From contig JAHHIC010000053.1 of the NCBI GenBank assembly GCA_019359035.1, forward strand, positions 124,001 to 188,000: a stretch of 64,000 nucleotides of DNA, given 5' to 3'. Of this stretch, positions 35,734 to 44,314 are shown piece by piece (the stretch's first letter is position 1; every line of letters starts with the position of its first letter). The translations under genes and the position numbers were made by a program. The stretch comes from Scytonematopsis contorta HA4267-MV1. Its GTDB lineage: Bacteria; Cyanobacteriota; Cyanobacteriia; Cyanobacteriales; Nostocaceae. The notes beneath the pieces are model-generated. The model saw nothing but the letters and a program-made list of their open reading frames with translations. It was not told the DNA's origin and searched no databases.

Positions 35734-36156
35734 ATGAATACTTCAAAAACCGGATTTAATTTTTGGTTTCGTTTTTGGATATTATGGTTATTTCCTTTGC
35801 CTTTACTTGCTGTTTTACCTCATTTGGAGTATAAAACGACTAAAAGCTTTTTCATCCTTTTTACACATATATTTGGAATTGGATTAATTGGAGGAATGGG
35901 AGGCTTAATATTTGAAGATCCACACCAAAAAAAGAATGATTCATCAAATAGGAATCAAGGATGTGGAGGAGCTTTATTTTGGGGTATTTTTTGGTCGATT
36001 GTATATGCAATTTGGTTCTATTATTTTGTTCTACCTTCAGCAACATATGGTGTAAATTCTTACTGGGGACTTCTGATGATTATAATAGCACCGATAATAC
36101 TTATCTATTCTTCAGTTGGTGGATTAGTTGGTACAAACCGGAGAAAATCTTATTAG
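35734..36156 (+). CDS. Hypothetical membrane protein
   Basis: A 140-residue protein of unknown family with about four hydrophobic segments (roughly 10-29, 39-60, 80-100 and 110-131) and a short polar insert (EDPHQKKNDSSNRNQGCGG) in the middle. It is AT-rich like its surroundings and lies between Uma2 genes and just before a MITE-like element. Nothing in the sequence indicates function. Confidence 0.5.
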   Translation: MNTSKTGFNFWFRFWILWLFPLPLLAVLPHLEYKTTKSFFILFTHIFGIGLIGGMGGLIFEDPHQKKNDSSNRNQGCGGALFWGIFWSIVYAIWFYYFVLPSATYGVNSYWGLLMIIIAPIILIYSSVGGLVGTNRRKSY

Positions 36157-36188
36157 TCAGGTATGCTCTTTCGATGGTAATAGCCTTA

Positions 36189-36390
36189 GAGGATGTTTGA
36201 AAAGTATAATATAAGACACAGAGACCTAACCCCCCTGCCCCCCTTCCCTATGAGGGAAGGGGGGTTAAAAGCCTTTATATAAAGCAGATAGAGAGGTTTT
36301 GAAAGCTCTATTTTCTTATTCCCCTTCCCTACAAGGGAAGGGGTTAGGGGTTAGGTTCTTTGTTAATATGGATACTTTTCAAACATCCTC
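36189..36390. mobile_element. MITE with perfect 19-bp TIRs, TTA duplication and nested family B arms
   Basis: The ends GAGGATGTTTGAAAAGTAT (36189-36207) and its exact complement (36372-36390) are flanked by TTA on both sides (36186-36188 and 36391-36393). Inside lies a complete family B inverted repeat (AGACCTAACCCCCC...GGGGTTAGG). The 202-bp element has no coding capacity. Its ends share GAGGATGTTT and the TNA duplication with the element at 576-1017. It sits 10 bp from the stop codon of the converging Uma2 gene. Confidence 0.85.
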
Positions 36391-36400
36391 TTATTGTAAA

Positions 36401-37045
36401 CTAGATATTTTTTTCAAATTCATCATTTGCTTGAATTGAGTCTGTAATCAAAACACATCGCACAAGCAAAGCAATATCTAACTCTGGTAACAATTCGCTT
36501 TTAGTAATTTCTTCATAGCCGTAGGTGTCTGTAAAAATATCAGCTTCTTCTTTTTGAGAATTATCTCGTAGGTGGTAGAGCTTAAGTTTGTCACTCTGCC
36601 AAAACCAAACTTCTGGAACCCCTAGCCGTCGATATATTTCTAGCTTGCTTACGCTACCACTAGTAAAAACTACTTCTATTGCTAAGTCTGGAACATCTTT
36701 TTCTTCAAATAAACAATAGCATTCGTCAGGTTCTGCACCTGCTTTTTTGGCTTTGTTCTTAAAGGTTGTACTCCCAAAGGGAAAATGCCTAATCTTTTTT
36801 TTCCACAGGTAAAACGATAAAAGAAATGAAAACCTTGTTTTTGCCGATTCATGTCTTTTTGACGGTGACACAATTTCTAATATCCCATCCAAATAAGTTA
36901 CACGGTAATAAGAGCTATACTGTAGTTTGGCTAACAGTGTCTCATAGTTCTCCCAACTCACACCGCTGGTAGTAAATTTTTCTTCTGGGTCATCCGCATC
37001 AACTAGTTCAGGCTCTTCTATTAGTTCTTTAAGACTGCTGAGCAT
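36401..37045 (-). CDS. Uma2 family nuclease-fold protein
   Basis: A 214-residue Uma2 member of a different subgroup from its neighbours: WENYETLLAKLQYSSYYRVTYLDGILEIVSPS near 30-61, PDLAIEVVFTSGSVSKLEIYRRLGVPEVWFWQ near 115-148. The core residues (PD, ExV, K in the SKLEIYRRLG region) are in place. It is oriented with the dynamin cassette and lies 120 bp from the DLP-J stop, so it could be read from the same transcript. A MITE is inserted right after its stop. Confidence 0.8.
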   Translation of the reverse strand: MLSSLKELIEEPELVDADDPEEKFTTSGVSWENYETLLAKLQYSSYYRVTYLDGILEIVSPSKRHESAKTRFSFLLSFYLWKKKIRHFPFGSTTFKNKAKKAGAEPDECYCLFEEKDVPDLAIEVVFTSGSVSKLEIYRRLGVPEVWFWQSDKLKLYHLRDNSQKEEADIFTDTYGYEEITKSELLPELDIALLVRCVLITDSIQANDEFEKNI

Positions 37046-37165
37046 TATTTTTCCTATTGGTTTTGCTACTGAGCTAGATACTGAGCTAAAAAGTCAAAAT
37101 GTTCCTCTAGCGGGCAATTTATCTGTTTTGATGGCTGATTATTAATTAAAATTGATATATTCCAA

Positions 37166-39460
37166 TTATAGTATTTCCGACAAAATAGCATAAGCTTGAT
37201 TCACTGTACGCATTTTTTCCTGAGCTTTTTTTAGCATTTCTGGTTGATTGACAAACAAATCAGGATGCCATTGTTTAACTAAATGACGATAAGTATTTTT
37301 TAGCTCAGCAGCCGAAGCACCGTCTTTCAATCCCAAAATCGCGTAAGCACTAGCAATTTTTTCTAGTTCTGATTGTTTTTTCCCTTGTTTAGGTGCTTTA
37401 TTAGTTTGATTTTGATTTTGGTTTTGGTTTGGATTTTGGTTTTGGTTTTGGTTAAAATTTTGATTTTGTTTCTGATTTGCTTTAGGAATTTTATAACCAG
37501 GAACACTCATTTCAGCTTTCATCCGTTTCATTTCTTCATCCAACTCCCAAGCATTAAATTTTACTTCTAGGTCTTCTTTTTTGGGAACGGAGAGTGGGGA
37601 GTGGGGAGTGGGAGAAGATGGGGGAGTGGGGAGGGAAGATGGAGAAAATGGGGAGGATGGGGAGGGAGATGGTGGTGGGTTTTTGATTGTTTTTGTTCCT
37701 AAATGTTCTTTTACTCCTGCTCCTTGCTGACGATAAACTGCATGAGTATTTGTTGTAGACCTTGGTGTCGGAGCTTCAACTTTTAACTCTTCTGGGATAG
37801 TAATTTTTAAAGTTGTTTCCAACTGTTGATTTAAGTAATGCAAACCATATTGTAATCTTTCTAACTCGTCTCGCTTTTGAGTAATTTCTAATGGCTCTTT
37901 ATCGACTTGAAAGTAAATAACTCCATTTGCTTTTCTCTCATATTCATCTAAAACTAATAAAGCTTGACGGCTAAAATCACTTAAATAATTATCCATAGCA
38001 TCAATACAAATTTTAGCAACTTGTTGATGATAAGAATCGTTGACAGTATTTTCTTCTTGTTTTTGTAATTGCTTATTTAATAAATAAGATACGCTTCCAA
38101 CAACTGCAGCACCTACTGGCCCACCTAATAACCAACCAATCCCACTACCGACTGCAAGGGAACCAGCATCACCTAAATCTTCTGTACCACTTGGCTTTGG
38201 TGGTAGAGTAATCCGTGGTGTACTAGGAAAGTAAATTAATAAATCTTCTGGTCTTGCTTGTTGGAAAAATTCGTATGCTTGAGATAACCAATTGATAATA
38301 TCAACTTTTAAGTCAGATAATTCTTTTTTTAAAACGTCTTTTTCCCAACTATGAAAATTATCTTGTACCAATGCTACTGTTGCATCTGATTGATATTTTG
38401 TTTTCAAATTTTCTATATTCAACCAATCCCGTAACTTAGAAATACTAGCATTAAATCCTTGCTTAATTATTTTTTCCGCTCGTTTTTTAATCTCAATTTT
38501 TGCATTATGTTTATCATCAAAAGCTTTAATCTCTGGATTTATAGAGTCAAATTTAATTTTTAAAGCTTTTTGTAATTGCAATGCTATAGCTTGTACTCGT
38601 GGTGAACTAACACCAACTTGATTTTGTTTAAGAATTCCTGTAATATTTTGCAATGCAGTTTCAAAAGTTGCTAAACCACTACTTGCAGCTTCTGCAACAT
38701 CACCTTTAAGTCTTGCACGCAAAGCAGGTAAAGCATCAACACGATATAAATTACTATAACCACGTGGTAATTCCGAGCGAAAACTTTCAGCAACAAATAA
38801 TAAACGGTTATAAACTTCTTTTTGTTCTCCAGGTTCCAATAAATTTAGAAAATTAACTACAAATATAACTGTTTTAATACCACGCTCTAATAACCAATCA
38901 CGCAAATGTTCTCGCTCTCCTAAAGTCATTAACTTACGAGCATCTAATAACTGTATAACTAAATCAGCACTCAATAATTGTTCTTTGACTAAATTATCTT
39001 GTTCTTCCCTATCATTTGTTCCCGGTAAATCTACAAATTCTACACCTCTGTCTAACAAAGAATGAGGACAAAATACTTCGACAGATGTAACATCATTTCG
39101 CATCCGTCTGTCACCATCAAGTATGGCAAATTGTTTTAAAACATCAGTTCCACTGCGATAAATTTCTGTCCCATCACTCAGCACAACTCTACTTCGTAAG
39201 TCACTCCCATATTTAACAGTAATCGCAGCACCAGTAGTGGGAATCAAATCAATTGGTAAAGCTCGACTTCCTAAAATAGCATTTAATAAAGTTGATTTAC
39301 CATGATTAAAAGGACCAAATACAGCAATTCTAAAATTAGGATTTGCAAGATAAGTAGAAATAGAATTTACATCTCTATATAATGATGAATGTGTATCTAG
39401 TTGTAATAATATAGAGGCTGATTTAAGAGCATTTAATAGTTTTTTATAATTTTCATTCAT
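37166..39460 (-). CDS. Dynamin-like GTPase fused to a C-terminal DnaJ domain
   Basis: A 764-residue protein with an N-terminal dynamin-type GTPase: P-loop GPFNHGKST at 49-57, switch T in PTTGAAIT near 75, G3 DLPGTND near 143. G4 is degenerate (VNFLN where an NKxD-type motif is expected). Helical stalk regions follow (about 260-400 and 470-560), with a Gly/Ala-rich hydrophobic hairpin (about 430-460, SGIGWLLGGPVGAAVVGSV) likely to touch membrane. A Pro/Ser-rich linker, an Asn/Gln-rich linker and a J domain with HPD at 732-734 come last. J domains recruit DnaK/Hsp70. It is adjacent to and co-oriented with a BDLP orthologue, so the two may form a hetero-oligomer (inference). Confidence 0.85.
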   Translation of the reverse strand: MNENYKKLLNALKSASILLQLDTHSSLYRDVNSISTYLANPNFRIAVFGPFNHGKSTLLNAILGSRALPIDLIPTTGAAITVKYGSDLRSRVVLSDGTEIYRSGTDVLKQFAILDGDRRMRNDVTSVEVFCPHSLLDRGVEFVDLPGTNDREEQDNLVKEQLLSADLVIQLLDARKLMTLGEREHLRDWLLERGIKTVIFVVNFLNLLEPGEQKEVYNRLLFVAESFRSELPRGYSNLYRVDALPALRARLKGDVAEAASSGLATFETALQNITGILKQNQVGVSSPRVQAIALQLQKALKIKFDSINPEIKAFDDKHNAKIEIKKRAEKIIKQGFNASISKLRDWLNIENLKTKYQSDATVALVQDNFHSWEKDVLKKELSDLKVDIINWLSQAYEFFQQARPEDLLIYFPSTPRITLPPKPSGTEDLGDAGSLAVGSGIGWLLGGPVGAAVVGSVSYLLNKQLQKQEENTVNDSYHQQVAKICIDAMDNYLSDFSRQALLVLDEYERKANGVIYFQVDKEPLEITQKRDELERLQYGLHYLNQQLETTLKITIPEELKVEAPTPRSTTNTHAVYRQQGAGVKEHLGTKTIKNPPPSPSPSSPFSPSSLPTPPSSPTPHSPLSVPKKEDLEVKFNAWELDEEMKRMKAEMSVPGYKIPKANQKQNQNFNQNQNQNPNQNQNQNQTNKAPKQGKKQSELEKIASAYAILGLKDGASAAELKNTYRHLVKQWHPDLFVNQPEMLKKAQEKMRTVNQAYAILSEIL

Positions 39461-39503
39461 ATTTATATTCCTTTTTTTATATTTCTTTTTAAATTCTTAT
39501 TTC

Positions 39504-39547
39504 CCCCCTTCCCTAGGAGGGAAGGGGGGTAGGGGGGTTAGGTCTCT
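39504..39547. repeat. Solitary family B arm
   Basis: A single arm with the CCCTTCCCT/AGGGAAGGG hairpin and GGGGGGTTAGGTCT end, with no opposing arm. It occupies half of the 87-bp spacer between the two dynamin genes and ends at the BDLP stop codon. Confidence 0.75.
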
Positions 39548-41629
39548 TTAACTGTAGTAAGCCAATAAATTACTATAAGCCGATTCGATTTTCTTAATTT
39601 GTATCAGCACATCCTCTTGTAAAGTTTTCAAACGCTTAAATTCATTTTCGCGATTCACCTCACGAGTTTCCTTTTGTTTAAGTAAATTATCCAACTCCGA
39701 CTTGCGAGAAGCAATATCATCCTTAATTCGCTGACTAACTTCGCGTTCGTAAGCATCAAAACACTCTTTAACAGCATCCAAAACAACCGGATACTGTTCT
39801 TGTGCAACTTGCGGAAGATATTTAACTAATTCTTTCTTCGCTGTTTTTACCAACTGCTTCCGAGCTTGGTCTGCTTGTAAAAAGCCTACACCTAAACCAA
39901 GCAGAGTTACAGAAATAGGAATTAGAAAAGGACTAACTAAACCTGCGACTAGCGCACCTACACCAATTACTGTAAAGTAGTTTAACAAAATACTTTTCCA
40001 ATCAAAACCCGCACCAGCCATTGCGAAACCAGCTAAATTTCCTCCTGTTAGAGATAATAATCCCATAGCCCATTTTGCCCAAGCAGGTGAATTATCATCT
40101 TCTCCGGTTGCGTAGCTATTGACTCTGACTTTTTCTCCTGTTAATTTTTCGGTAATTTTATCGGTAACTTGGCTGTAAGATGCACCATATTGTGCAGCAC
40201 TTCTGGCTAATTGAGTAAAAGATTCATTTATATCTTTTTCCGCACTCAAACTCCAAGCAGCAAATTTATCGCTAATATATTGTTCAAAAGCTGTTTGCAA
40301 TGCATTATTAAAAGCTTCGCGTTTTCCAGAACTGAGAAAATCAAGAACATTTAAATCTGGTTGATAACGTAAAAAATCAGTTTCAAAAGTATTACCTAAA
40401 TTTAAAACATAATTTCGGAAAGACTCAGCAGTAGTTCTCGCTTGATTATCCCTAGTTTTAAAAATTTCTCCTTGGAACTGGTCGCGGATACCGTTTAACT
40501 TATTAAATTCCGGTTCTACCGAATTAATTTTTTCGCGTAACTGATTAACATCTTGGTCAAGTAAAGGAATACGTCTCGCAATTGCGTCACTTGTATGATT
40601 ACAAGCCTCTCTAGCCAAAGTTCTAACTTGTCGTAATTCTGCAACAGCGCGTTCTCTAGTTAAGAAGGTATTTAAAGCTCCCATAAAACTAGAAAAACCT
40701 GTTCCTTCTAAAGAAGCTTGAGGATTTTTTAATCTTTTACGCAGTGCTTGAATAGAAGAAATTTCAAACACGCGCTCATCATAAATATCTTGTCCTTCAA
40801 CAACACAATATTCAGCTAAATTCGCTTTAAAAACTTGCCGCAATCTTTCTTCTGATTCCCTCAATTCATCCTCATCATCGGGGTCAATCAAAGATTCTTT
40901 TACTTGGTCCCAAGCATTAATCAAAAAGAAAACTGAAAGCCCGCGTCCTTTGATATAATTTTCTAAATAACGTCGTTCACCTAAAGTACAAGGTTGAGAT
41001 GCTCGTAACACAAATAAAATTGCGTGACAACTGTTGATATAACCCAATGAAAGTTCGTTTCTTGCTTCCGTATCATTCAATCCCGGACTATCAATAATTT
41101 CAATACCCTTCTCCAATAGTGCTAATGGATATTCAACTACTGCATGACTAACATCAGGAAACGCAAGCTTTTTGTCCTGCTCTAATTTTTTTGCTTCCGC
41201 TGGGTCAATTGTATATTTATATTTAAATTCATCAAAACTTAATTCTTGGGGATTTTTCCCATCATTAAAATAGACATAAACTTTCTTTTCTGCACCGTAA
41301 CGCAAAATGGTTAAAACCGCAGTACAAGGATTAACATCACTGGGTAATAATCTTTCGCCAATTAAAGCATTTAAAAAAGTACTTTTACCCCGCTTCATAT
41401 CCCCTAAAACTAATAGACGGAAAACACCCGTACGGAGATTTTTACTAGCTGCTTTAATATCTTCAATATCTCGTTCTAAACTAAGCTTACCTGAGGATGA
41501 ATCTCCTGCAATTTCTGCATTAGCAATTATATTTGCTAGCTGACTTAAAGAATCTGCTACCTCAGAACGAGTTTTAACAACACGCTCTAAATCATTAATA
41601 AAACTATCAGTTTCGATTCTGTTACTCAT
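39548..41629 (-). CDS. Bacterial dynamin-like protein BDLP
   Basis: A 693-residue protein, the same length as and closely similar from memory to the structurally characterised Nostoc punctiforme BDLP. GTPase motifs: P-loop LGDMKRGKST at 75-84, G2 Thr in PCTAVLT, G3 DSPGLND near 180, G4 NAWD near 237. Neck and trunk helices enclose the paddle hydrophobic segment (about 570-610, LLNYFTVIGVGALVAGLVSPF), which inserts into lipid, and the C-terminal helix ends AYSNLLAYYS as in BDLP. The family tubulates membranes when GTP-bound. It lies 36 bp downstream of a small membrane protein gene and 87 bp upstream of the dynamin-J gene, in one operon. Confidence 0.92.
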   Translation of the reverse strand: MSNRIETDSFINDLERVVKTRSEVADSLSQLANIIANAEIAGDSSSGKLSLERDIEDIKAASKNLRTGVFRLLVLGDMKRGKSTFLNALIGERLLPSDVNPCTAVLTILRYGAEKKVYVYFNDGKNPQELSFDEFKYKYTIDPAEAKKLEQDKKLAFPDVSHAVVEYPLALLEKGIEIIDSPGLNDTEARNELSLGYINSCHAILFVLRASQPCTLGERRYLENYIKGRGLSVFFLINAWDQVKESLIDPDDEDELRESEERLRQVFKANLAEYCVVEGQDIYDERVFEISSIQALRKRLKNPQASLEGTGFSSFMGALNTFLTRERAVAELRQVRTLAREACNHTSDAIARRIPLLDQDVNQLREKINSVEPEFNKLNGIRDQFQGEIFKTRDNQARTTAESFRNYVLNLGNTFETDFLRYQPDLNVLDFLSSGKREAFNNALQTAFEQYISDKFAAWSLSAEKDINESFTQLARSAAQYGASYSQVTDKITEKLTGEKVRVNSYATGEDDNSPAWAKWAMGLLSLTGGNLAGFAMAGAGFDWKSILLNYFTVIGVGALVAGLVSPFLIPISVTLLGLGVGFLQADQARKQLVKTAKKELVKYLPQVAQEQYPVVLDAVKECFDAYEREVSQRIKDDIASRKSELDNLLKQKETREVNRENEFKRLKTLQEDVLIQIKKIESAYSNLLAYYS

Positions 41630-41665
41630 GATGATATTTTCCTAATAAAAAATTTACTGACCTAT

Positions 41666-41986
41666 TTACTTATTATTATCAAAAAATAATTTGTAACTTA
41701 CAAATACTAACGCTCCTATGATTACAGCCCCAGCCACAAATGAAGCAACTCTTACAGCTACAATTGCAACAACTGCGAGACCAAATAACTTAAGCCCGAT
41801 AACAGCTTTTTTTTGCCATAACTTACCGCTACTCTCGGTTTCATGCTTGGTTGTGTTATAAAACTTTACCTCTTGGATTTTAGTTTCTTCCTTTTTTTCT
41901 TCTGGGACTACGTGCTTGGTTTCTTTTTCCCTAATTTGACGCTCAATGCGTTGCATCATTTCGTCATATTCATCTGGAGATTTCAT
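41666..41986 (-). CDS. Small coiled-coil membrane protein of the dynamin operon
   Basis: A 106-residue protein of unknown family. The first 60 residues are charged and helical (MMQRIERQIREKETKHVVPEEKK...), and the last 40 contain a pair of close hydrophobic helices (IGLKLFGLAVVAIVAVRVASFVAGAVIIGALVFVSYKLFF, about residues 63-102). It is the first gene of the BDLP / dynamin-J operon, 36 bp ahead of BDLP. A membrane adaptor or anchor for the dynamins is a reasonable guess, with no direct evidence. Confidence 0.65.
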   Translation of the reverse strand: MKSPDEYDEMMQRIERQIREKETKHVVPEEKKEETKIQEVKFYNTTKHETESSGKLWQKKAVIGLKLFGLAVVAIVAVRVASFVAGAVIIGALVFVSYKLFFDNNK

Positions 41987-42255
41987 TTTTATTCACCCCG
42001 CTATTAGCACTAACTAGCACAGTATCTGTAACCTAACTTACTAAAAAAAATGATTGCCTCAGTGCAATCACTATTCATGTCATATTTATATTCTTGGTTG
42101 ATTATTGGTTTTAGTGCAGGTAGGAAAGTACTGAGATAGTAGATACCGAAATATAAATTTGTGTTCCGGAAAGTTTTGATGAAAAAATAAATGTAAAGAC
42201 GATAAATACTAGGGTAAATACTTAAAGCGCGAAGGAAATTCTACCCAACCCCAAG

Positions 42256-42482
42256 AAAACCCCACCCCTAACGCAAAGAAAACCCCACCCCCAACCCCAA
42301 GAAAACCCCACCCCCAACCCCCTCCCCGCAAGCGAGGAGGGGGCTACGAAAATATCTTCGTTATTTCACAAGGTTAAAGTATTTATCTAGCTGCGTACAC
42401 ACACATCAATAATAACGATACCAATATTTAATTAAATCGTAGCCCCCTCCCCGCGTGCGGGGAGGGGGTTGGGGGTGGGGTT
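42256..42482. repeat. Family A inverted-repeat element, copy 2, with duplicated left end
   Basis: The left arm is preceded by about two extra partial copies of AAAACCCCACCCC(C/T)AAC in tandem (42256-42305), then follows the standard arm with GGCTACGAAAA. The right arm (42438-42482) is complete. The rest of 41987-42600 is AT-rich and holds no gene I can support; the promoter of the dynamin operon must lie in its left part. Confidence 0.8.
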
Positions 42483-42600
42483 CGCTTTGCTGGGGACGAC
42501 CAGATGTTAGCTAATATTTATTTATGCCTAATAGCCCAACTGCTACTTCTTTCGGGTTACTGGGCTGCTTCTATAGTAATTGTATGCGTAGGAAAAAATT

Positions 42601-43185
42601 ATGTTTACCTCACCTATTTTTTTACAGATGCCAGATAATTTACAAATGACAGACGAGCAATTTTTTGAATTCTGTCAAGTGAACCGCGATTATCGCATCG
42701 AGCGGAATAAAAATGGAGAAATATCAATTATGTCCCCAACAGGTGGAACAACAGGTTATAGAGGAGGAAACATTTTTGGTCAAGTGTGGGTGTGGTCAGA
42801 ACAAGACGGTACAGGTATCTGTTTTGACTCCAGCACTGGATTTAAATTGTCAACAGGTGCAGACCGTTCCCCCGATGCATCTTGGATGAAATTAGAACGT
42901 TGGAATAGTTTAACCCAACAACAGCAAGACAAATTCGTACCTTTGTGCCCAGATTTTATCATCGAGCTAAGGTCTTCTTCCGACAGACTCAAACCTTTAA
43001 AAGAAAAAATGCAAGAGTATATGCGGGAACCAGGAGCAAGAGTCGGTTGGTTAATTGACCGTCAAGAGCGCAAAGTTTATATTTACCGTCCGGGGATGGA
43101 GGAAGAATGCTTAGATAATCCCGATACTATTAGTGGTGAGTCAGTACTACCTGGGTTCGTACTAAATATGAGCAAAGTCTGGTAA
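42601..43185 (+). CDS. Uma2 family nuclease-fold protein, paralogue b
   Basis: A 194-residue protein nearly identical in layout to the one at 34882: LQMTDEQFFEFCQVNRDYRIER, EISIMSPTGGTTGYRGGNIFGQ, RSPDASWMKLERW, CPDFIIELRSSSDRL, YMREPGARVGWLIDRQERKVYIYRPG, ending MSKVW. The two appear to be a duplicated pair 7.7 kb apart on either side of the dynamin cassette. Function unproven. Confidence 0.82.
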   Translation: MFTSPIFLQMPDNLQMTDEQFFEFCQVNRDYRIERNKNGEISIMSPTGGTTGYRGGNIFGQVWVWSEQDGTGICFDSSTGFKLSTGADRSPDASWMKLERWNSLTQQQQDKFVPLCPDFIIELRSSSDRLKPLKEKMQEYMREPGARVGWLIDRQERKVYIYRPGMEEECLDNPDTISGESVLPGFVLNMSKVW

Positions 43186-43293
43186 AAACCCCAGATTTTC
43201 CCCACTTAGCACGCTCACCTTAAGAAAATATAAAAATCTCGCACCACAATAAGTAAGAATTTCTATAAGGAAGCGAAAACAGGTAAATTTAAA

Positions 43294-44271
43294 ATGGACA
43301 TCAAGAACGGCTTTGTAGGCACAGTAGGCAACACACCACTAATTAAATTAAACAGCTTTAGCGAACAAACAGGCTGTGAAATTCTCGCAAAAGCCGAATA
43401 TTTAAATCCCGGTGGCTCCGTCAAAGACCGAGCAGCACTTTATATTATTGAAGACGCAGAAAAAAGAGGAATACTCAAACCCGGTGGTACAGTCGTAGAA
43501 GGCACAGCAGGAAACACAGGCATAGGACTAGCACATATTTGTAACGCCAAAGGTTACAAATGCTTGATAATTATTCCAGATACCCAATCTCAAGAAAAAA
43601 TGGACGCCTTGAGAGCATTGGGAGCAGAAGTTCGTCCCGTTCCTGCTGTACCTTACAAAGACCCCAACAATTACGTCAGGCTTTCTGGTAGAATCGCCGC
43701 AGAGATGGAAAACGCCATTTGGGCGAACCAATTTGATAATTTAGCCAATCGTCTCGCTCACTACGAAACCACAGGTCCAGAAATTTGGGCACAAACCGGC
43801 GGTAAAGTAGACGTTTGGACAGCAGCAACCGGAACAGGGGGTACTTTTGCAGGAGTCTCCATGTTTCTCAAAGAAAAAAATCCTAATATAAAATGCGTAG
43901 TTGCCGACCCAATGGGTAGTGGAATTTACAGCTATTTCAAAACAGGTGAAGCCAAATCCGAAGGAAACTCCATCACGGAAGGTATTGGTAACAGCCGTAT
44001 AACAGCTAATATGGAAGATATACCTGTTGACGATGCTATACGTGTTGATGACCAAGAAGCACTAAGAGTCGTATATCAATTACTTAGAAAAGATGGAATA
44101 TTTATGGGTGGCTCCACAGGAATAAACGTTGGAGCAGCAGTAGCCTTAGCAAAACAATTGGGACCAGGACATACTATTGTTACTATCCTTTGTGATAGCG
44201 GTTCTCGTTATCAATCGCGGATATTTAACTCCGAATGGTTAGCCTCGAAAGGACTTTCGGTAGAGTTTTAG
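43294..44271 (+). CDS. cysK: Cysteine synthase A (O-acetylserine sulfhydrylase)
   Basis: A 325-residue PLP enzyme joining O-acetylserine and sulfide to give cysteine. The PLP lysine is K44 in NPGGSVKDRAA, the substrate-binding loop is EGTAGNTGIGLA near 71, and the phosphate loop is AATGTGGTFAGV near 177. The late segment GGSTGINVGAAVALA near 273 is also typical. The long form with the C-terminal RYQSRIFNSEWL is the cyanobacterial CysK-like variant. It is followed by four TTTTAAG-type heptads starting at its stop codon and a thioredoxin-like ferredoxin gene. Confidence 0.9.
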   Translation: MDIKNGFVGTVGNTPLIKLNSFSEQTGCEILAKAEYLNPGGSVKDRAALYIIEDAEKRGILKPGGTVVEGTAGNTGIGLAHICNAKGYKCLIIIPDTQSQEKMDALRALGAEVRPVPAVPYKDPNNYVRLSGRIAAEMENAIWANQFDNLANRLAHYETTGPEIWAQTGGKVDVWTAATGTGGTFAGVSMFLKEKNPNIKCVVADPMGSGIYSYFKTGEAKSEGNSITEGIGNSRITANMEDIPVDDAIRVDDQEALRVVYQLLRKDGIFMGGSTGINVGAAVALAKQLGPGHTIVTILCDSGSRYQSRIFNSEWLASKGLSVEF

Positions 44272-44304
44272 ATTTTAAGTTTTAAGTTTTAAGTTTTGAG
44301 CTTT
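44271..44304. repeat. STRR heptads (TTTTAAG)
   Basis: About four TTTTAAG/TTTTGAG units directly after the cysK stop. Similar TTTTAAG or TTTTGAA units occur after the NlpC/P60 gene (about 15790-15822). Confidence 0.65.
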
Positions 44305-44314
44305 GAATTAACAA

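Noticed and set aside
34125-43185. A named anti-phage defence system built on the Uma2 genes
   Set aside because: Uma2 proteins are very numerous in cyanobacteria and have no proven defence role. Clustering alone is not enough, so I report only the locus layout.
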